64,000 bases of DNA from Opitutales bacterium (lineage in GTDB: Bacteria; Verrucomicrobiota; Verrucomicrobiia; Opitutales; Intestinicryptomonadaceae). The first letter of the stretch is position 1, and the number at the start of each line of letters is the position of its first letter. The notes under the pieces were generated by a model. It did no database searches, was not told the origin of the DNA, and was given only the letters and a program-made list of their open reading frames with translations. Positions 53,648 to 61,819 of this stretch are shown piece after piece. The stretch is from the NCBI GenBank assembly GCA_015061945.1, contig SUVP01000001.1, positions 372,001 through 436,000 of the forward strand, given 5' to 3'. The translations under genes were made by a program, and so were the position numbers.

Positions 53648-54318
53648 AAAATCTTGCTATAATAACGGCTCGAGGGGGAAGTAAAAGGATTCCACAAAAA
53701 AATATCAAACATTTCATGGGAAAACCTATGCTTGCGTACGCAGTTGAAGCTGCATTAAATGCAGGCATTTTCGATGAGGTTATGGTATCAACAGATGACC
53801 TGCAGATTGCTAATATTGCAAAGCAATACAACGCAAAAGTTCCATTTATGCGTTCACAAGAAACATCAAATGATTTCGCAACAACGCATGATGTCCTAGT
53901 GGAAGTTATGGGCAGTTATAAATCGATAGGACAGGAATTTGATAATATCTGTTGTATATATCCATGTGTACCATTTCTAACTCCAGATATTTTAAAAGAT
54001 GCATTTGATAAATTTTTACAATCAAAAGCAGATAGATTAACACCTGTTGTAAAATATTCTTTTCCTATTCAAAGAGCATTTGTAATAAATGAAGATGGAT
54101 TCCTTGCATTTCGAGAACCAGAGAATCAATCAACTCGTTCACAAGACTTGCAACCTACATACCATGATGTCGGAATGTTCTACTTTTATAAGTCAGACAG
54201 ATTAAACAGCAATAAAATATCATCATATGAAATGGATGAAAGAGTAGTTCAAGATATCGACACAATGGATGATTGGAAAATGGCTGAAATGAAATACAAG
54301 GTTATGCACGATGTATAA
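53644..54318 (+). CDS. pseF: Pseudaminic acid cytidylyltransferase
   Basis: It activates the nonulosonic acid with CTP to the CMP-sugar. The 224-aa protein is of the NeuA/PseF group: NLAIITARGGSKRIPQKNIKHFMGKPMLAYAVEAAL at the N-terminus, FDEVMVSTDD, FMRSQETSNDFATTHDVL, NICCIYPCVPFLTPDIL and DTMDDWKMAEMKYK at the C-terminus. It overlaps pseC upstream and the TIM-barrel gene downstream (8 nt). It comes before the synthase gene rather than after it. Confidence 0.92.
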   Translation: MKNLAIITARGGSKRIPQKNIKHFMGKPMLAYAVEAALNAGIFDEVMVSTDDLQIANIAKQYNAKVPFMRSQETSNDFATTHDVLVEVMGSYKSIGQEFDNICCIYPCVPFLTPDILKDAFDKFLQSKADRLTPVVKYSFPIQRAFVINEDGFLAFREPENQSTRSQDLQPTYHDVGMFYFYKSDRLNSNKISSYEMDERVVQDIDTMDDWKMAEMKYKVMHDV

Positions 54319-55078
54319 ACGTGGATTAAAACTATGGTCTATAAACACCGATGCATATTATGAAGAGGCAATGAGACTTCATGATAAAGCTCTCTGTGAT
54401 TATATTGAATTATATATCGTTCCCAACACATTGGAGTTTTTACAGAAGTGGAAGAAATTACCAATACCATTTATAATTCATGCTCCACATTTCGCACATG
54501 GATTCAATATGGCGAAAAAAGAAAAATATGACTTCAATCTCTCCATATATAAACAAGTAGATAACTACGCTACAGAATTAAATGCACCTTTTATAATTTT
54601 TCATGGTGGGATTGATGGCGACATCAAACAAACTGCTCGTCAACTTGCATCATTTAATGATTCCCGTGCCTTGATTGAAAATAAACCATGCGTAGCATTG
54701 CCAAACAGAATGGGTGGTGAATTTTGTCGAGGATATAATCCTGATGAAATAAAACTCGTTAAAGAAATATCTGGTTGCGGATTTTGCTTTGATTTTGGGC
54801 ACGCAATATGTTCGGCAAATTCACAAAAAGAAGACCCCTACAAATACTGCGAACAGTTCCTACAATTCAAACCCAACATGTATCATCTAACGGATATTGA
54901 TGATATCACATCTGAATTTGATTCTCACCCACATTTGGGAACAGGACAATTAGACTTCGATAAAATCTTTACGATGATTCCAGACAATGCCTATATCACG
55001 TTTGAAACAATAAAAAATTCTAAAGAAAATTTAAACGACTTTGCAGAGGATATGAGATGGCTGAAGAGCTACAAATAA
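54311..55078 (+). CDS. Xylose-isomerase-like TIM-barrel protein in the pse cluster
   Basis: The 255-aa protein is of the AP-endonuclease-2/sugar-phosphate isomerase-epimerase fold. Likely metal ligands are preserved: His57/His60 (IIHAPHFAHG), His98 (FIIFHGG), Glu123 (ALIENKP), Asp161/His164 (CFDFGHAICS), His192 (MYHLTDIDD), His206/208 (HPHLGTGQLDF) and Glu232 (YITFETIK), so it looks catalytically competent. It sits in the pse operon where pseG would be expected, overlapping pseF and the PseH/I fusion. The function is unknown; a sugar isomerase or epimerase, or a metal-dependent phosphoesterase acting on the nucleotide-sugar intermediate, are possibilities. Confidence 0.85.
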   Translation: MYKRGLKLWSINTDAYYEEAMRLHDKALCDYIELYIVPNTLEFLQKWKKLPIPFIIHAPHFAHGFNMAKKEKYDFNLSIYKQVDNYATELNAPFIIFHGGIDGDIKQTARQLASFNDSRALIENKPCVALPNRMGGEFCRGYNPDEIKLVKEISGCGFCFDFGHAICSANSQKEDPYKYCEQFLQFKPNMYHLTDIDDITSEFDSHPHLGTGQLDFDKIFTMIPDNAYITFETIKNSKENLNDFAEDMRWLKSYK

Positions 55079-56511
55079 GATTGGCTAATATCGATGATAT
55101 GAAAAATGTCTTCGATTTATCGAATGATGATACCGTTCGCAAAAATTCTATCAACCAAAACAAAATCGAATGGGAAGATCATGTAAAATGGTTTAGAAAT
55201 AGAATCGATAAATCACATTTTTATATTGTAGAAAACAAGAATAAAGAATTCGTCGCACAAGTTAGATTTGATGAGCAATTAGAATCAACCATATCCATAA
55301 GCATAACAAAAAATTTTAGAGGAAAAGGTTTAGCGTCTGAAATAATAAAACAATGTTCAAAAAAATCTAAATTAAAAAATATTGTCGCTTTAGTAAAAAA
55401 AGAAAATCTTGCATCTCAGAAATCTTTTCTAAAAGCCGGTTATAAATACGATTCATCTGAAAATGATTATATCAAGTACAGATGGGAAAATACCACAGTG
55501 TATATCATTGCAGAAATGTCAGCTAACCATTGTGGCGACATAGAATTAGCAAAAAAAATAATAAAATCGGCAAAAGACTGCGGTGCTGACGCTGTAAAAA
55601 TCCAAACATATACAGCAGATACAATAACAATAAACTGCTCAAATCCAGAATTTCAAATTACAGACAAAAATAGTCTTTGGAATGGTGAAAACCTTTATTC
55701 ACTATATAACAAAGCATACACACCTTGGGAATGGCAAGCTGAATTAAAATCATATGCTGACAAAATTGGTATCGATTTCTTTTCAACTCCATTTGATTTT
55801 ACCGCAGTAGATTTCCTTGAGGATATAAATGTACCATGCTACAAAATCGCTTCGTTTGAAGCAATCGATTTTCCCCTGATAAAATACACGGCATCTAAAG
55901 GAAAACCAATGATAATTTCAACGGGAATTTCTTCATTAGAAGAAATCCAAGAAGCTGTTGACACTTGCAACAGTGTAGGCAACAATGATATTACTTTGTT
56001 GAAATGTACATCTGCTTATCCCGCAAAATTAGGTGATATGAATATTATCACTATCAAAGATATGATTGAACGATTTTCTTCGCAAGGTGTTAAAATTGGC
56101 CTTAGCGACCATTCAATGAGTAATATTCCCGCAATCACGGCGGTATCACTTGGTGCATGTGTTATAGAAAAACACTTTACCTTAGATAGAAATCTTGGTG
56201 GTGCTGATGCCGATTTCTCATTAGAACCTAATGAATTAAAATCACTGGTTAACGCAATCCGTGATACAGAAAAAACACTTGGGAAAATAGACTATTCTAT
56301 AAATAAAAATAACCGTAAATTCGCTCGTTCTTTATATGTAGTAAAAGACATAAAAAAAGGCGAAACATTTACACAAGAAAATGTTAAATCTATAAGACCA
56401 TCAAATGGATTACATCCCAGATACTACGAAGCATTGCTGGGCAAAAAAGCAAAGTGCGATATTTCATTTGGAACTCCATTAAGCGATACTCTCGTAGATG
56501 GTGGGCTTTAA
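55057..56511 (+). CDS. Fused GNAT acetyltransferase-pseudaminic acid synthase (PseH-PseI)
   Basis: The 484-aa bifunctional protein has a GNAT domain at residues ~5-143 (IRLANIDDMKNVFDLSND, WEDHVKWFRNRID, acetyl-CoA loop NFRGKGLASEII, LVKKENLASQKSFLKAGYK). It resembles the PseH-type N-acetyltransferase that acetylates the 4-amino group. Residues ~146-484 form a NeuB-type synthase: YIIAEMSANHCGDIELAKKII, ADAVKIQTYTADT, CYKIASFEAIDFPLI, the TSAYPAKL and GLSDHSMSN motifs, IEKHFTLDR, and a C-terminal SAF domain (~425-484). It condenses the free sugar with phosphoenolpyruvate. It is the last plus-strand gene of the cluster and shares a TTAA with the convergent gene. Confidence 0.9.
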   Translation: MAEELQIRLANIDDMKNVFDLSNDDTVRKNSINQNKIEWEDHVKWFRNRIDKSHFYIVENKNKEFVAQVRFDEQLESTISISITKNFRGKGLASEIIKQCSKKSKLKNIVALVKKENLASQKSFLKAGYKYDSSENDYIKYRWENTTVYIIAEMSANHCGDIELAKKIIKSAKDCGADAVKIQTYTADTITINCSNPEFQITDKNSLWNGENLYSLYNKAYTPWEWQAELKSYADKIGIDFFSTPFDFTAVDFLEDINVPCYKIASFEAIDFPLIKYTASKGKPMIISTGISSLEEIQEAVDTCNSVGNNDITLLKCTSAYPAKLGDMNIITIKDMIERFSSQGVKIGLSDHSMSNIPAITAVSLGACVIEKHFTLDRNLGGADADFSLEPNELKSLVNAIRDTEKTLGKIDYSINKNNRKFARSLYVVKDIKKGETFTQENVKSIRPSNGLHPRYYEALLGKKAKCDISFGTPLSDTLVDGGL

Positions 56512-57821
56512 AAATTCGTCAAATTTTCCATCAACTCTGCAACTGTTCGACTATTTGTAGCAACATCAAAATTTGGGTATATCTTCACATAATCTTGTCC
56601 TATAATACCATTTGCAAAAGAAGAGTACAATTTATTAAATTCTGCCTGAAGAATAGAATGATCTATTTTATAGTTCAATAAATCTTCTAATCTGAATTTA
56701 TCAGAAAACTTAAATACACCTGGAAGTGAATCATACCAACTATCGCCAAATATTAAGGTATTCTTTCCACCCGATATAGATTCCCAGCCGACTGTCCCTG
56801 TAATCGTCGAAGAAAATTGACAATTCTTTAACAACTCATATGTACTCGTATCCGGTGGAACAACTATTGTATTGGGCAATGATTTTATTCTATCAAAGAA
56901 AAGTCTTCCACGTCTAAATTCGTCTTGATATGGATTCTCCTTTACATAAATACACCAATCTTCTGGGATAATTTTTCTTAAAGTTTCAATTGCTAAAGCT
57001 TGGTCGGCATAGATTTTTCCGAGTGGATTTGTCGTTGCTTCCGGTTGCAAGTGCATCGCAAAATAGACATATTTTTTCAAAAAATCTACATCATGAGAAA
57101 TTATCTTTTTTAGACGACGTTTATACGCTAATTCGTATGGAAACTTGATTAAATATGTAAGTGTTATTGCACTTCTACGGACACTTATCCATCTGAACTT
57201 TCGTTTTATTTTTGCGATCAAAGATGCTCCTCGATGCATATAAAAAAGATCTTTTTCAAAAGTATTTTTTATTTCAAGGGAATCTGTTGTCAGTTTAGGT
57301 TTTGCTATATAACTACCAAGCGAAGAAAAATCTTCTGCATAAATTAATTTATTTGGAAAAAGCGTTTGATAAAAGAAATAACTTTTAATTCCAAGTATTT
57401 TGGTTAATTTAAACAAAATAAAATCTGGACCAAGATGTGGAATATTTGCAAAAAATACGACATCAACTTTTCTTGACTCCAACAAATCATAAAAGAAATT
57501 TACATAATTAGCGAAGAAATCAATATAGTCATAGTATTTCTCTTTTTGTAAATACATCTGTTTAGGACGAACTCTACAAAAAAAGAATTCCATAAAATTA
57601 GAAAACATTTCCTCGTATATATGAACAGGACATCTATTTGGTGTATAATTCTTCAATCGGCAATGATTAATATTCCCAAAATCTTCATCAGAAAACCTTG
57701 AATTTATCCACGCAACAACCTGTACTTTTTCACGCTTTTTTAATTCGTTGATAATCGGTGCCTCGTTTGAAGACGAGAATCCGTAAATCAAAACATTTTT
57801 CTTTGTTGAAGATTTTTCCAT
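56508..57821 (-). CDS. Capsule-polysaccharide-synthesis-like (KpsC/KpsS-type) glycosyltransferase
   Basis: The 437-aa cytoplasmic protein has the capsule_synth pattern of KpsC/S and related Kdo transferases: N-terminal VLIYGFSSSNEAPIINELKK, YFFYQTLFPNKLIYA in the middle, and YVYFAMHLQPEATTNPLG (about residues 255-272), followed by YADQALAIETLRKIIPEDWCIYVKENP. TVGWESISGGKNTLIFGDSWY is typical of the nucleotide-binding part. Related proteins in nonulosonic-acid clusters are thought to transfer the sugar; here transfer of pseudaminic acid to a surface glycan is inference. It converges on the pse operon with overlapping stop codons and no terminator between them. Confidence 0.78.
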   Translation of the reverse strand: MEKSSTKKNVLIYGFSSSNEAPIINELKKREKVQVVAWINSRFSDEDFGNINHCRLKNYTPNRCPVHIYEEMFSNFMEFFFCRVRPKQMYLQKEKYYDYIDFFANYVNFFYDLLESRKVDVVFFANIPHLGPDFILFKLTKILGIKSYFFYQTLFPNKLIYAEDFSSLGSYIAKPKLTTDSLEIKNTFEKDLFYMHRGASLIAKIKRKFRWISVRRSAITLTYLIKFPYELAYKRRLKKIISHDVDFLKKYVYFAMHLQPEATTNPLGKIYADQALAIETLRKIIPEDWCIYVKENPYQDEFRRGRLFFDRIKSLPNTIVVPPDTSTYELLKNCQFSSTITGTVGWESISGGKNTLIFGDSWYDSLPGVFKFSDKFRLEDLLNYKIDHSILQAEFNKLYSSFANGIIGQDYVKIYPNFDVATNSRTVAELMENLTNF

Positions 57822-57851
57822 GTATTCAATTTTCCAAAATGTAATTTCATA

Positions 57852-57883
57852 AAAAAATGAGCTATTTTATAGCTCATTTTTTA
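57852..57883. terminator. AT-rich hairpin terminator after the 585-aa protein gene
   Basis: A stem AAAAAATGAGCTA / TAGCTCATTTTTT with a short loop lies just past the stop of the minus-strand gene at 57890. It has A- and T-runs on both sides. Confidence 0.82.
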
Positions 57884-57889
57884 TTTTCC

Positions 57890-59647
57890 TTATTCTGCAA
57901 AAGCAATGTCTGGGTCGAGCGAAAGTGTTATGCGATATTGGATTCCTGGTCGCATCACCATTGCTCTGTCACGAGCGTACACTTGCAAGTAGTGGATATT
58001 TCCCCAGTATGATCTGTATTCCGGATCTTCTGAAACTACTTCGGTGTCGAGCCAATTTGCTTGGAAATCGTCCTTTTCAATTCCTACACCCAAGCCATTT
58101 TCGCCTATCGCGTATGACATCGGAACGTGATATTCCGAGTGTGGCGAACCAATCGCTACTACCAAACGGAATTTGTCCAACGTGATTTGATTTTGCACTG
58201 TGTAGATAAAATCCCCAGTGATTTTATTACCACTGAACGACCACGACACTTTACACGAGCCTATGCCCTTCACCACTTCGCCGTCTGATGTCACCAAATC
58301 AGGTTGTTCATAGCGGAAGAAGAATGAATTTCTCAAGCCCAAGCCTGTTGTGCAACGTTTTCCATAGTACGACGGAGTTGTTACTTTGTCGCCAAATGTC
58401 AATTCTGGAACGAGGATTGGCAGATATTTATCTGCTGGCCAATCGAACACGCCTGGCATATGTGGGAATGCCAATGCCGATGATATGTTCTTCTCACCTG
58501 GAGCAATCAATGGCAAGTGTAAGTGCATACCAGTTGACGCATTTTGATAGATGAACAAACCTTGTTCTTTTCTTTGGCAATTATCGAACAAGACATATTT
58601 TCCGCCCGAGCGAGCATTTATATTCTTGCCTTGCATTGGACGACCTACTGTCTTTGCCAAACGCGACCATTGGCAAAGATAACGTGCTGCGTCAAAATTT
58701 GCCATACGAGTTGTGCAACCGGCTGCCGCACTACGTTCTGCGTCGCGGATTACCAAGTAGCCATTCTCTTGATCGAGATATGTCATAAAGAAGAATTGGA
58801 ACAAGCGACGCAAAATGTCCATATATTCGGGCATTTTGTCTTCTGAAATCCAACCATCACGCATAGCTTGGAGAATCATCGAGATGCAGTGCATTTGTCC
58901 GTATGCACCCAAATTTCTACCAAACGCCCAACCGAGACCATCTGCACGGACGATATCGGGCAACAAACGCAAATACTTTTCAGCAAATGTGCGAAGCGAC
59001 GGAATTTTTCTATCGCGTAAGTGCATATTTGCGTGGAGTTGCAACGATTGTCTTATAAACACGAACGACACCACGCCATAGATATCGAACACACCGTCCA
59101 AGAGTTCTGCTGGCTTGTCGTCAAAATAATTACCCGACGATGTCTGTTGGATTCTTTCGAGGAAACGGTCGATAAGCTTGCCAGTTTCGTCTTTTTTGCT
59201 CAAGCCCATACTGAAGCGAGCAACTGCTTTTGCGATATTGAAAATCTGGAAGTGGTCGTCGTAATCAGTGCGTGAGAGAAGGCGTTTATCGAGATTTTTT
59301 TGAGTGTCTTCGAGAAGTCTATCCCAAACAGCATTTCTATCTTTTGACGGACCGAAAGAGAGCAAACCGAGCGATGAGTATGCGAGACCATCTTCGGTAT
59401 ATTCTTTATCATTAGTTTGAGCAGTGATGCAACGTGCACACAAATCGACGATATCATGACCATCGATTTCAGTTGACCCAGTGGCACGATAAAATTCGCC
59501 TAAAGCGAGAGCCGCGTGTCCTGGTTCGTAGTCGAGAGAAACCTCGTTTTCTACGGGAGTGATAGAGCCGTCTTCATTAATGGCGGCGATGTTTTTGCCC
59601 AGAATAGAACGGGCCATATCCATACATTGCTCAGAAAAATTCAGCAT
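57890..59647 (-). CDS. Uncharacterised cytoplasmic protein, possibly an alpha/alpha-toroid carbohydrate-active enzyme
   Basis: I do not recognise the family. The 585-aa protein has no signal peptide. The first ~350 residues are helix-rich with repeated paired helices (LDYEPGHAALALGEFYRAT, DDHFQIFNIAKAVARFSMG, GWAFGRNLGAYGQMHCISMILQAM), as in alpha/alpha-barrel glycan-processing proteins (heparinase-like or GH88/GH105-like). The last ~220 form a beta-sandwich (FPHMPGVFDWPADKYLPILVP, GLGVGIEKDDFQANWLDTEVV). This two-part layout is shared by polysaccharide lyases and unsaturated glucuronyl hydrolases, but I see no diagnostic catalytic motif. It stands alone between a terminator and the tmRNA gene. 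Confidence 0.7.
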   Translation of the reverse strand: MLNFSEQCMDMARSILGKNIAAINEDGSITPVENEVSLDYEPGHAALALGEFYRATGSTEIDGHDIVDLCARCITAQTNDKEYTEDGLAYSSLGLLSFGPSKDRNAVWDRLLEDTQKNLDKRLLSRTDYDDHFQIFNIAKAVARFSMGLSKKDETGKLIDRFLERIQQTSSGNYFDDKPAELLDGVFDIYGVVSFVFIRQSLQLHANMHLRDRKIPSLRTFAEKYLRLLPDIVRADGLGWAFGRNLGAYGQMHCISMILQAMRDGWISEDKMPEYMDILRRLFQFFFMTYLDQENGYLVIRDAERSAAAGCTTRMANFDAARYLCQWSRLAKTVGRPMQGKNINARSGGKYVLFDNCQRKEQGLFIYQNASTGMHLHLPLIAPGEKNISSALAFPHMPGVFDWPADKYLPILVPELTFGDKVTTPSYYGKRCTTGLGLRNSFFFRYEQPDLVTSDGEVVKGIGSCKVSWSFSGNKITGDFIYTVQNQITLDKFRLVVAIGSPHSEYHVPMSYAIGENGLGVGIEKDDFQANWLDTEVVSEDPEYRSYWGNIHYLQVYARDRAMVMRPGIQYRITLSLDPDIAFAE

Positions 59648-59824
59648 CGAAACGGAGATATATTAGTTATTAGTGTTTATAAAGACTTTTTAACGATGTA
59701 AAATTGCGAAAAAAAAGTCAAGTTATTAAACAAAAAAATAGAGAAAAAACTTGAAATACCTTGAAACTATCCGATAAAGTATGCGTTATAAAATAAAAAC
59801 GGAAACGTTTTACGATAGAATTTT

Positions 59825-60176
59825 GGGGGTGTTCCGGAATTCGACTTATGGTCGTAAGATGTGTCTGCGTGTCGGAGATGATACTTGGCTCCGTAAAAAT
59901 GTATCACCTAAATAATAAATGGCGAAGAATACGCTATCGCTGCTTAATTAACGCAGCACGTCAGCCTGTCGACCCCCAATAGACAGAATCTGGCGTCGAC
60001 ATTGGGGAAAGGGACGTTTGATATTTGTTCGGGTTAGACGTCGCCAAATTGCGAACAATGCCTGTGTGCCGGTAGTTGCAGTCTAATCACACAGAAAGCT
60101 CAAAGTGCAACTACACATGTAGACGGCATATCCGAAAGCGATAAGGACAGGGGTTCAACTCCCCTCACCTCCACCA
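59825..60176 (+). ncRNA. ssrA: tmRNA
   Basis: Transfer-messenger RNA, which rescues stalled ribosomes. The 5' end GGGGGTGTTCCGGAATTCGACTTATGG and the 3' end GGTTCAACTCCCCTCACCTCCACCA are the typical tRNA-like ends. GGGGGTG pairs with CACCTCC (one G-U), and CCA is encoded. The tag reading frame ends GGC-GAA-GAA-TAC-GCT-ATC-GCT-GCT-TAA (59921-59947), giving ...GEEYAIAA, close to the common YALAA ending. The resume codon is probably AAT at 59918 or GGC at 59921. A second stop (TAA at 59949-59951 in another frame) and pseudoknot-like repeats follow. The gene is about 352 nt, of the one-piece type. Its 3' end is duplicated at 62426. Confidence 0.95.
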
Positions 60177-60181
60177 TTTGA
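60164..60181 (+). repeat. Putative attachment site (left), tmRNA 3' end
   Basis: CTCACCTCCACCATTTGA covers the last bases of tmRNA plus five flanking bases. It recurs with 16 of 18 identities at 62426-62443. tmRNA 3' ends are frequent integration sites of tyrosine-recombinase elements. Confidence 0.5.
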
Positions 60182-60213
60182 AAACGCCGAAAAATTCAAG
60201 GTTTTCGGCGTTT
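60182..60213 (+). terminator. Terminator downstream of tmRNA
   Basis: AAACGCCGAAAA (60182-60193) pairs perfectly with TTTTCGGCGTTT (60202-60213), followed by GTTTGTT. It begins 6 nt after the encoded CCA. Confidence 0.85.
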
Positions 60214-60226
60214 GTTTGTTAATATA

Positions 60227-60325
60227 TCAAGGTTTTAAGGCGGTTTTAATTTCTCGCAATCCCGTCGCAATTTCTCGCAACTTTTCGCATTTTGCTTGAT
60301 TTTTTTTCGCAACTTTTCGCAACAT
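60227..60325 (-). other. Small open frame over short direct repeats next to tmRNA
   Basis: A 32-codon minus-strand frame (MLRKVAKKNQAKC..., ending LREIKTALKP) whose DNA contains TCGCAACTTTTCGCA twice (60275-60289, 60307-60321) and AATTTCTCGCAA twice (60248-60259, 60269-60280). The Lys/Arg/Leu-rich peptide could be the tail of a decayed integrase lying against the tmRNA attachment site. No catalytic part is visible, so it is only a possible remnant. Confidence 0.3.
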
Positions 60326-60451
60326 CGACGGCAAATGGAGAATAAGAAACTTTTTTTTCACCAAAAAATCGACTAAAAACCTATTTTATTTGCATATAGT
60401 GTTAAACACACAAAATGATAATTATTCGTATTTTTTATCTTCGTGTATATT

Positions 60452-61699
60452 CTAATCCAAAATATCTCCATTCAAAAGAAAATCTTTCAAACCGATTGTT
60501 ATAATTCCGTTGTCGTCTATACGGGTTTTTATGTTATCCTTTACGATTACTATCTTTCTGAAAGCGTCGTTGATTTTGAGTAGCGAACGTTCTTCTTGCT
60601 CTTTCTTTTCTTGAGTCGGGATTGATGATGCAACTTGGATGTAATAACGTTGATTAAAATTATTCACTACAAAATCGACCTCTGTATGCTTCTTTACATA
60701 ACAAGTAGATTTCTTCTCTAAGAATTCCACTATGCCAACATCAATTTGGTATCCACGCGAAAGCAATTCGTTGAAGACGATATTTTCCATAATATGCGTT
60801 TCTTCTTGCTGACGAAAATTCAAGATAGCATTACGCAATCCAATATCTGAAAAATAATATTTCAGTGGCGAACCTATATATTTCTTCCCCTTTATATCGT
60901 AGCGAACAGCTTGATTTATGAGAAATGAGTCTTGAAAATAATCTATGAACTGCTTTACAGTTGGCGGGGTAAGCGAGATATTTTTTACACTCTTAAATGT
61001 GTCGGAAAGTTTTTTCGGATTAGTGAGAGCTCCAATATTCGACGCCACTATGTTCAGCAATTCTTCAAGTTCGCTATCGTTGCGAACCTTGTTGCGTTCC
61101 ACAATATCACGAACGTAAGTTTCTTTGAACAGATTTTTCAGATACTTTGCTTTATCTTCATCTGACTTCAACGAGAGAGTATATGGAAGTCCACCAAAGG
61201 TTGAGTATTCGTTCCACGCATCTTGCCAATCGCCTTTAACAGCGGAGTAGTATTCAGCAAAGGTAAGTGGATAAACTCTCACTTCATCGCCTCGACCTCT
61301 AAATTCACTTACAACATCGGTCGACAAAAATTTGGAATTACTGCCAGTCACATAAACATCAAGATTTTTTATATGCAAAAATCCATTCAGTACATCTGCA
61401 AAATTTTCCATCAACTGCACTTCATCTATCAACAGATAGTGTTGCTTTTTATCCTTTATCTTCGACTTTACAAAATCGTAGCAAGTTTCGGGATTACGCA
61501 AATGTCTTTGAGCAAAGTCTTCCAAATCGATAGATATAATTTGCTTTGCCGAAACTTCATTTTTCTTGAGATGCCCTTTAAAGAGTTCAGAAAGCAAATA
61601 CGACTTTCCACAACGTCTCATACCGCTTACAATCTTGATAAGACCATTGTGCTTTCGGTTTATTAACTGATTTAAATATCTATCTCTATTGATGTTCAT
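60452..61699 (-). CDS. AAA-type ATPase with DUF4143 C-terminal domain
   Basis: The 415-aa protein has an N-terminal AAA domain: Walker A GMRRCGKSYLL (residues ~26-36), Walker B YLLIDEVQLM (~88-97), and sensor VYVTGSNSKFLS (~115-126), followed by FRGRGDEVRVYPLTFAEYY. The C-terminal DUF4143 part (~200-400) has GGLPYTLSLKSD, FKETYVRDIVERNKVRN, YYFSDIGLRNAIL, ENIVFNELLSRGY and an EVDFVVNN...YYIQVASS stretch reminiscent of the PD-(D/E)XK nuclease fold. Such proteins are widespread, multi-copy and of unclear function in gut bacteria and archaea. It lies within the putative tmRNA islet and is preceded by two inverted-repeat units. Confidence 0.9.
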   Translation of the reverse strand: MNINRDRYLNQLINRKHNGLIKIVSGMRRCGKSYLLSELFKGHLKKNEVSAKQIISIDLEDFAQRHLRNPETCYDFVKSKIKDKKQHYLLIDEVQLMENFADVLNGFLHIKNLDVYVTGSNSKFLSTDVVSEFRGRGDEVRVYPLTFAEYYSAVKGDWQDAWNEYSTFGGLPYTLSLKSDEDKAKYLKNLFKETYVRDIVERNKVRNDSELEELLNIVASNIGALTNPKKLSDTFKSVKNISLTPPTVKQFIDYFQDSFLINQAVRYDIKGKKYIGSPLKYYFSDIGLRNAILNFRQQEETHIMENIVFNELLSRGYQIDVGIVEFLEKKSTCYVKKHTEVDFVVNNFNQRYYIQVASSIPTQEKKEQEERSLLKINDAFRKIVIVKDNIKTRIDDNGIITIGLKDFLLNGDILD

Positions 61700-61708
61700 A
61701 ACGTAAAA

Positions 61709-61819
61709 TTCTATTTTAAAATATCGCCAACTTTTGCATTTTATTAAAATAGAAAAACCTCCACTTCGTCAAGTTCTATTTTAAAATTTTACCAATATTG
61801 CACTTTTTTTAAAATAGAA
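61709..61819. repeat. Twin inverted-repeat units upstream of the DUF4143 ATPase
   Basis: Two 46-bp units, 65 bp apart (61709-61754 and 61774-61819). Each begins TTCTATTTTAAAAT and ends TTAAAATAGAA, so each is an inverted repeat around a ~20-bp centre that differs between units. They lie directly before the start codon of the ATPase. The duplication of both arms and spacing makes chance unlikely despite the AT-rich setting; autoregulatory binding sites or element ends are possible. Confidence 0.75.

Noticed and set aside
59648-59824. Promoter of tmRNA (TTGAAA boxes around 59750-59800)
   Set aside because: Several TTGAAA/TATAAA-like words occur, but none has a convincing 16-18 bp spacing; a promoter must exist but I cannot fix its position.
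60241-60325. Possible CRISPR-like repeat array next to tmRNA
   Set aside because: Repeats are 12-15 bp, only two copies each and with irregular spacing; no cas genes are in the window.
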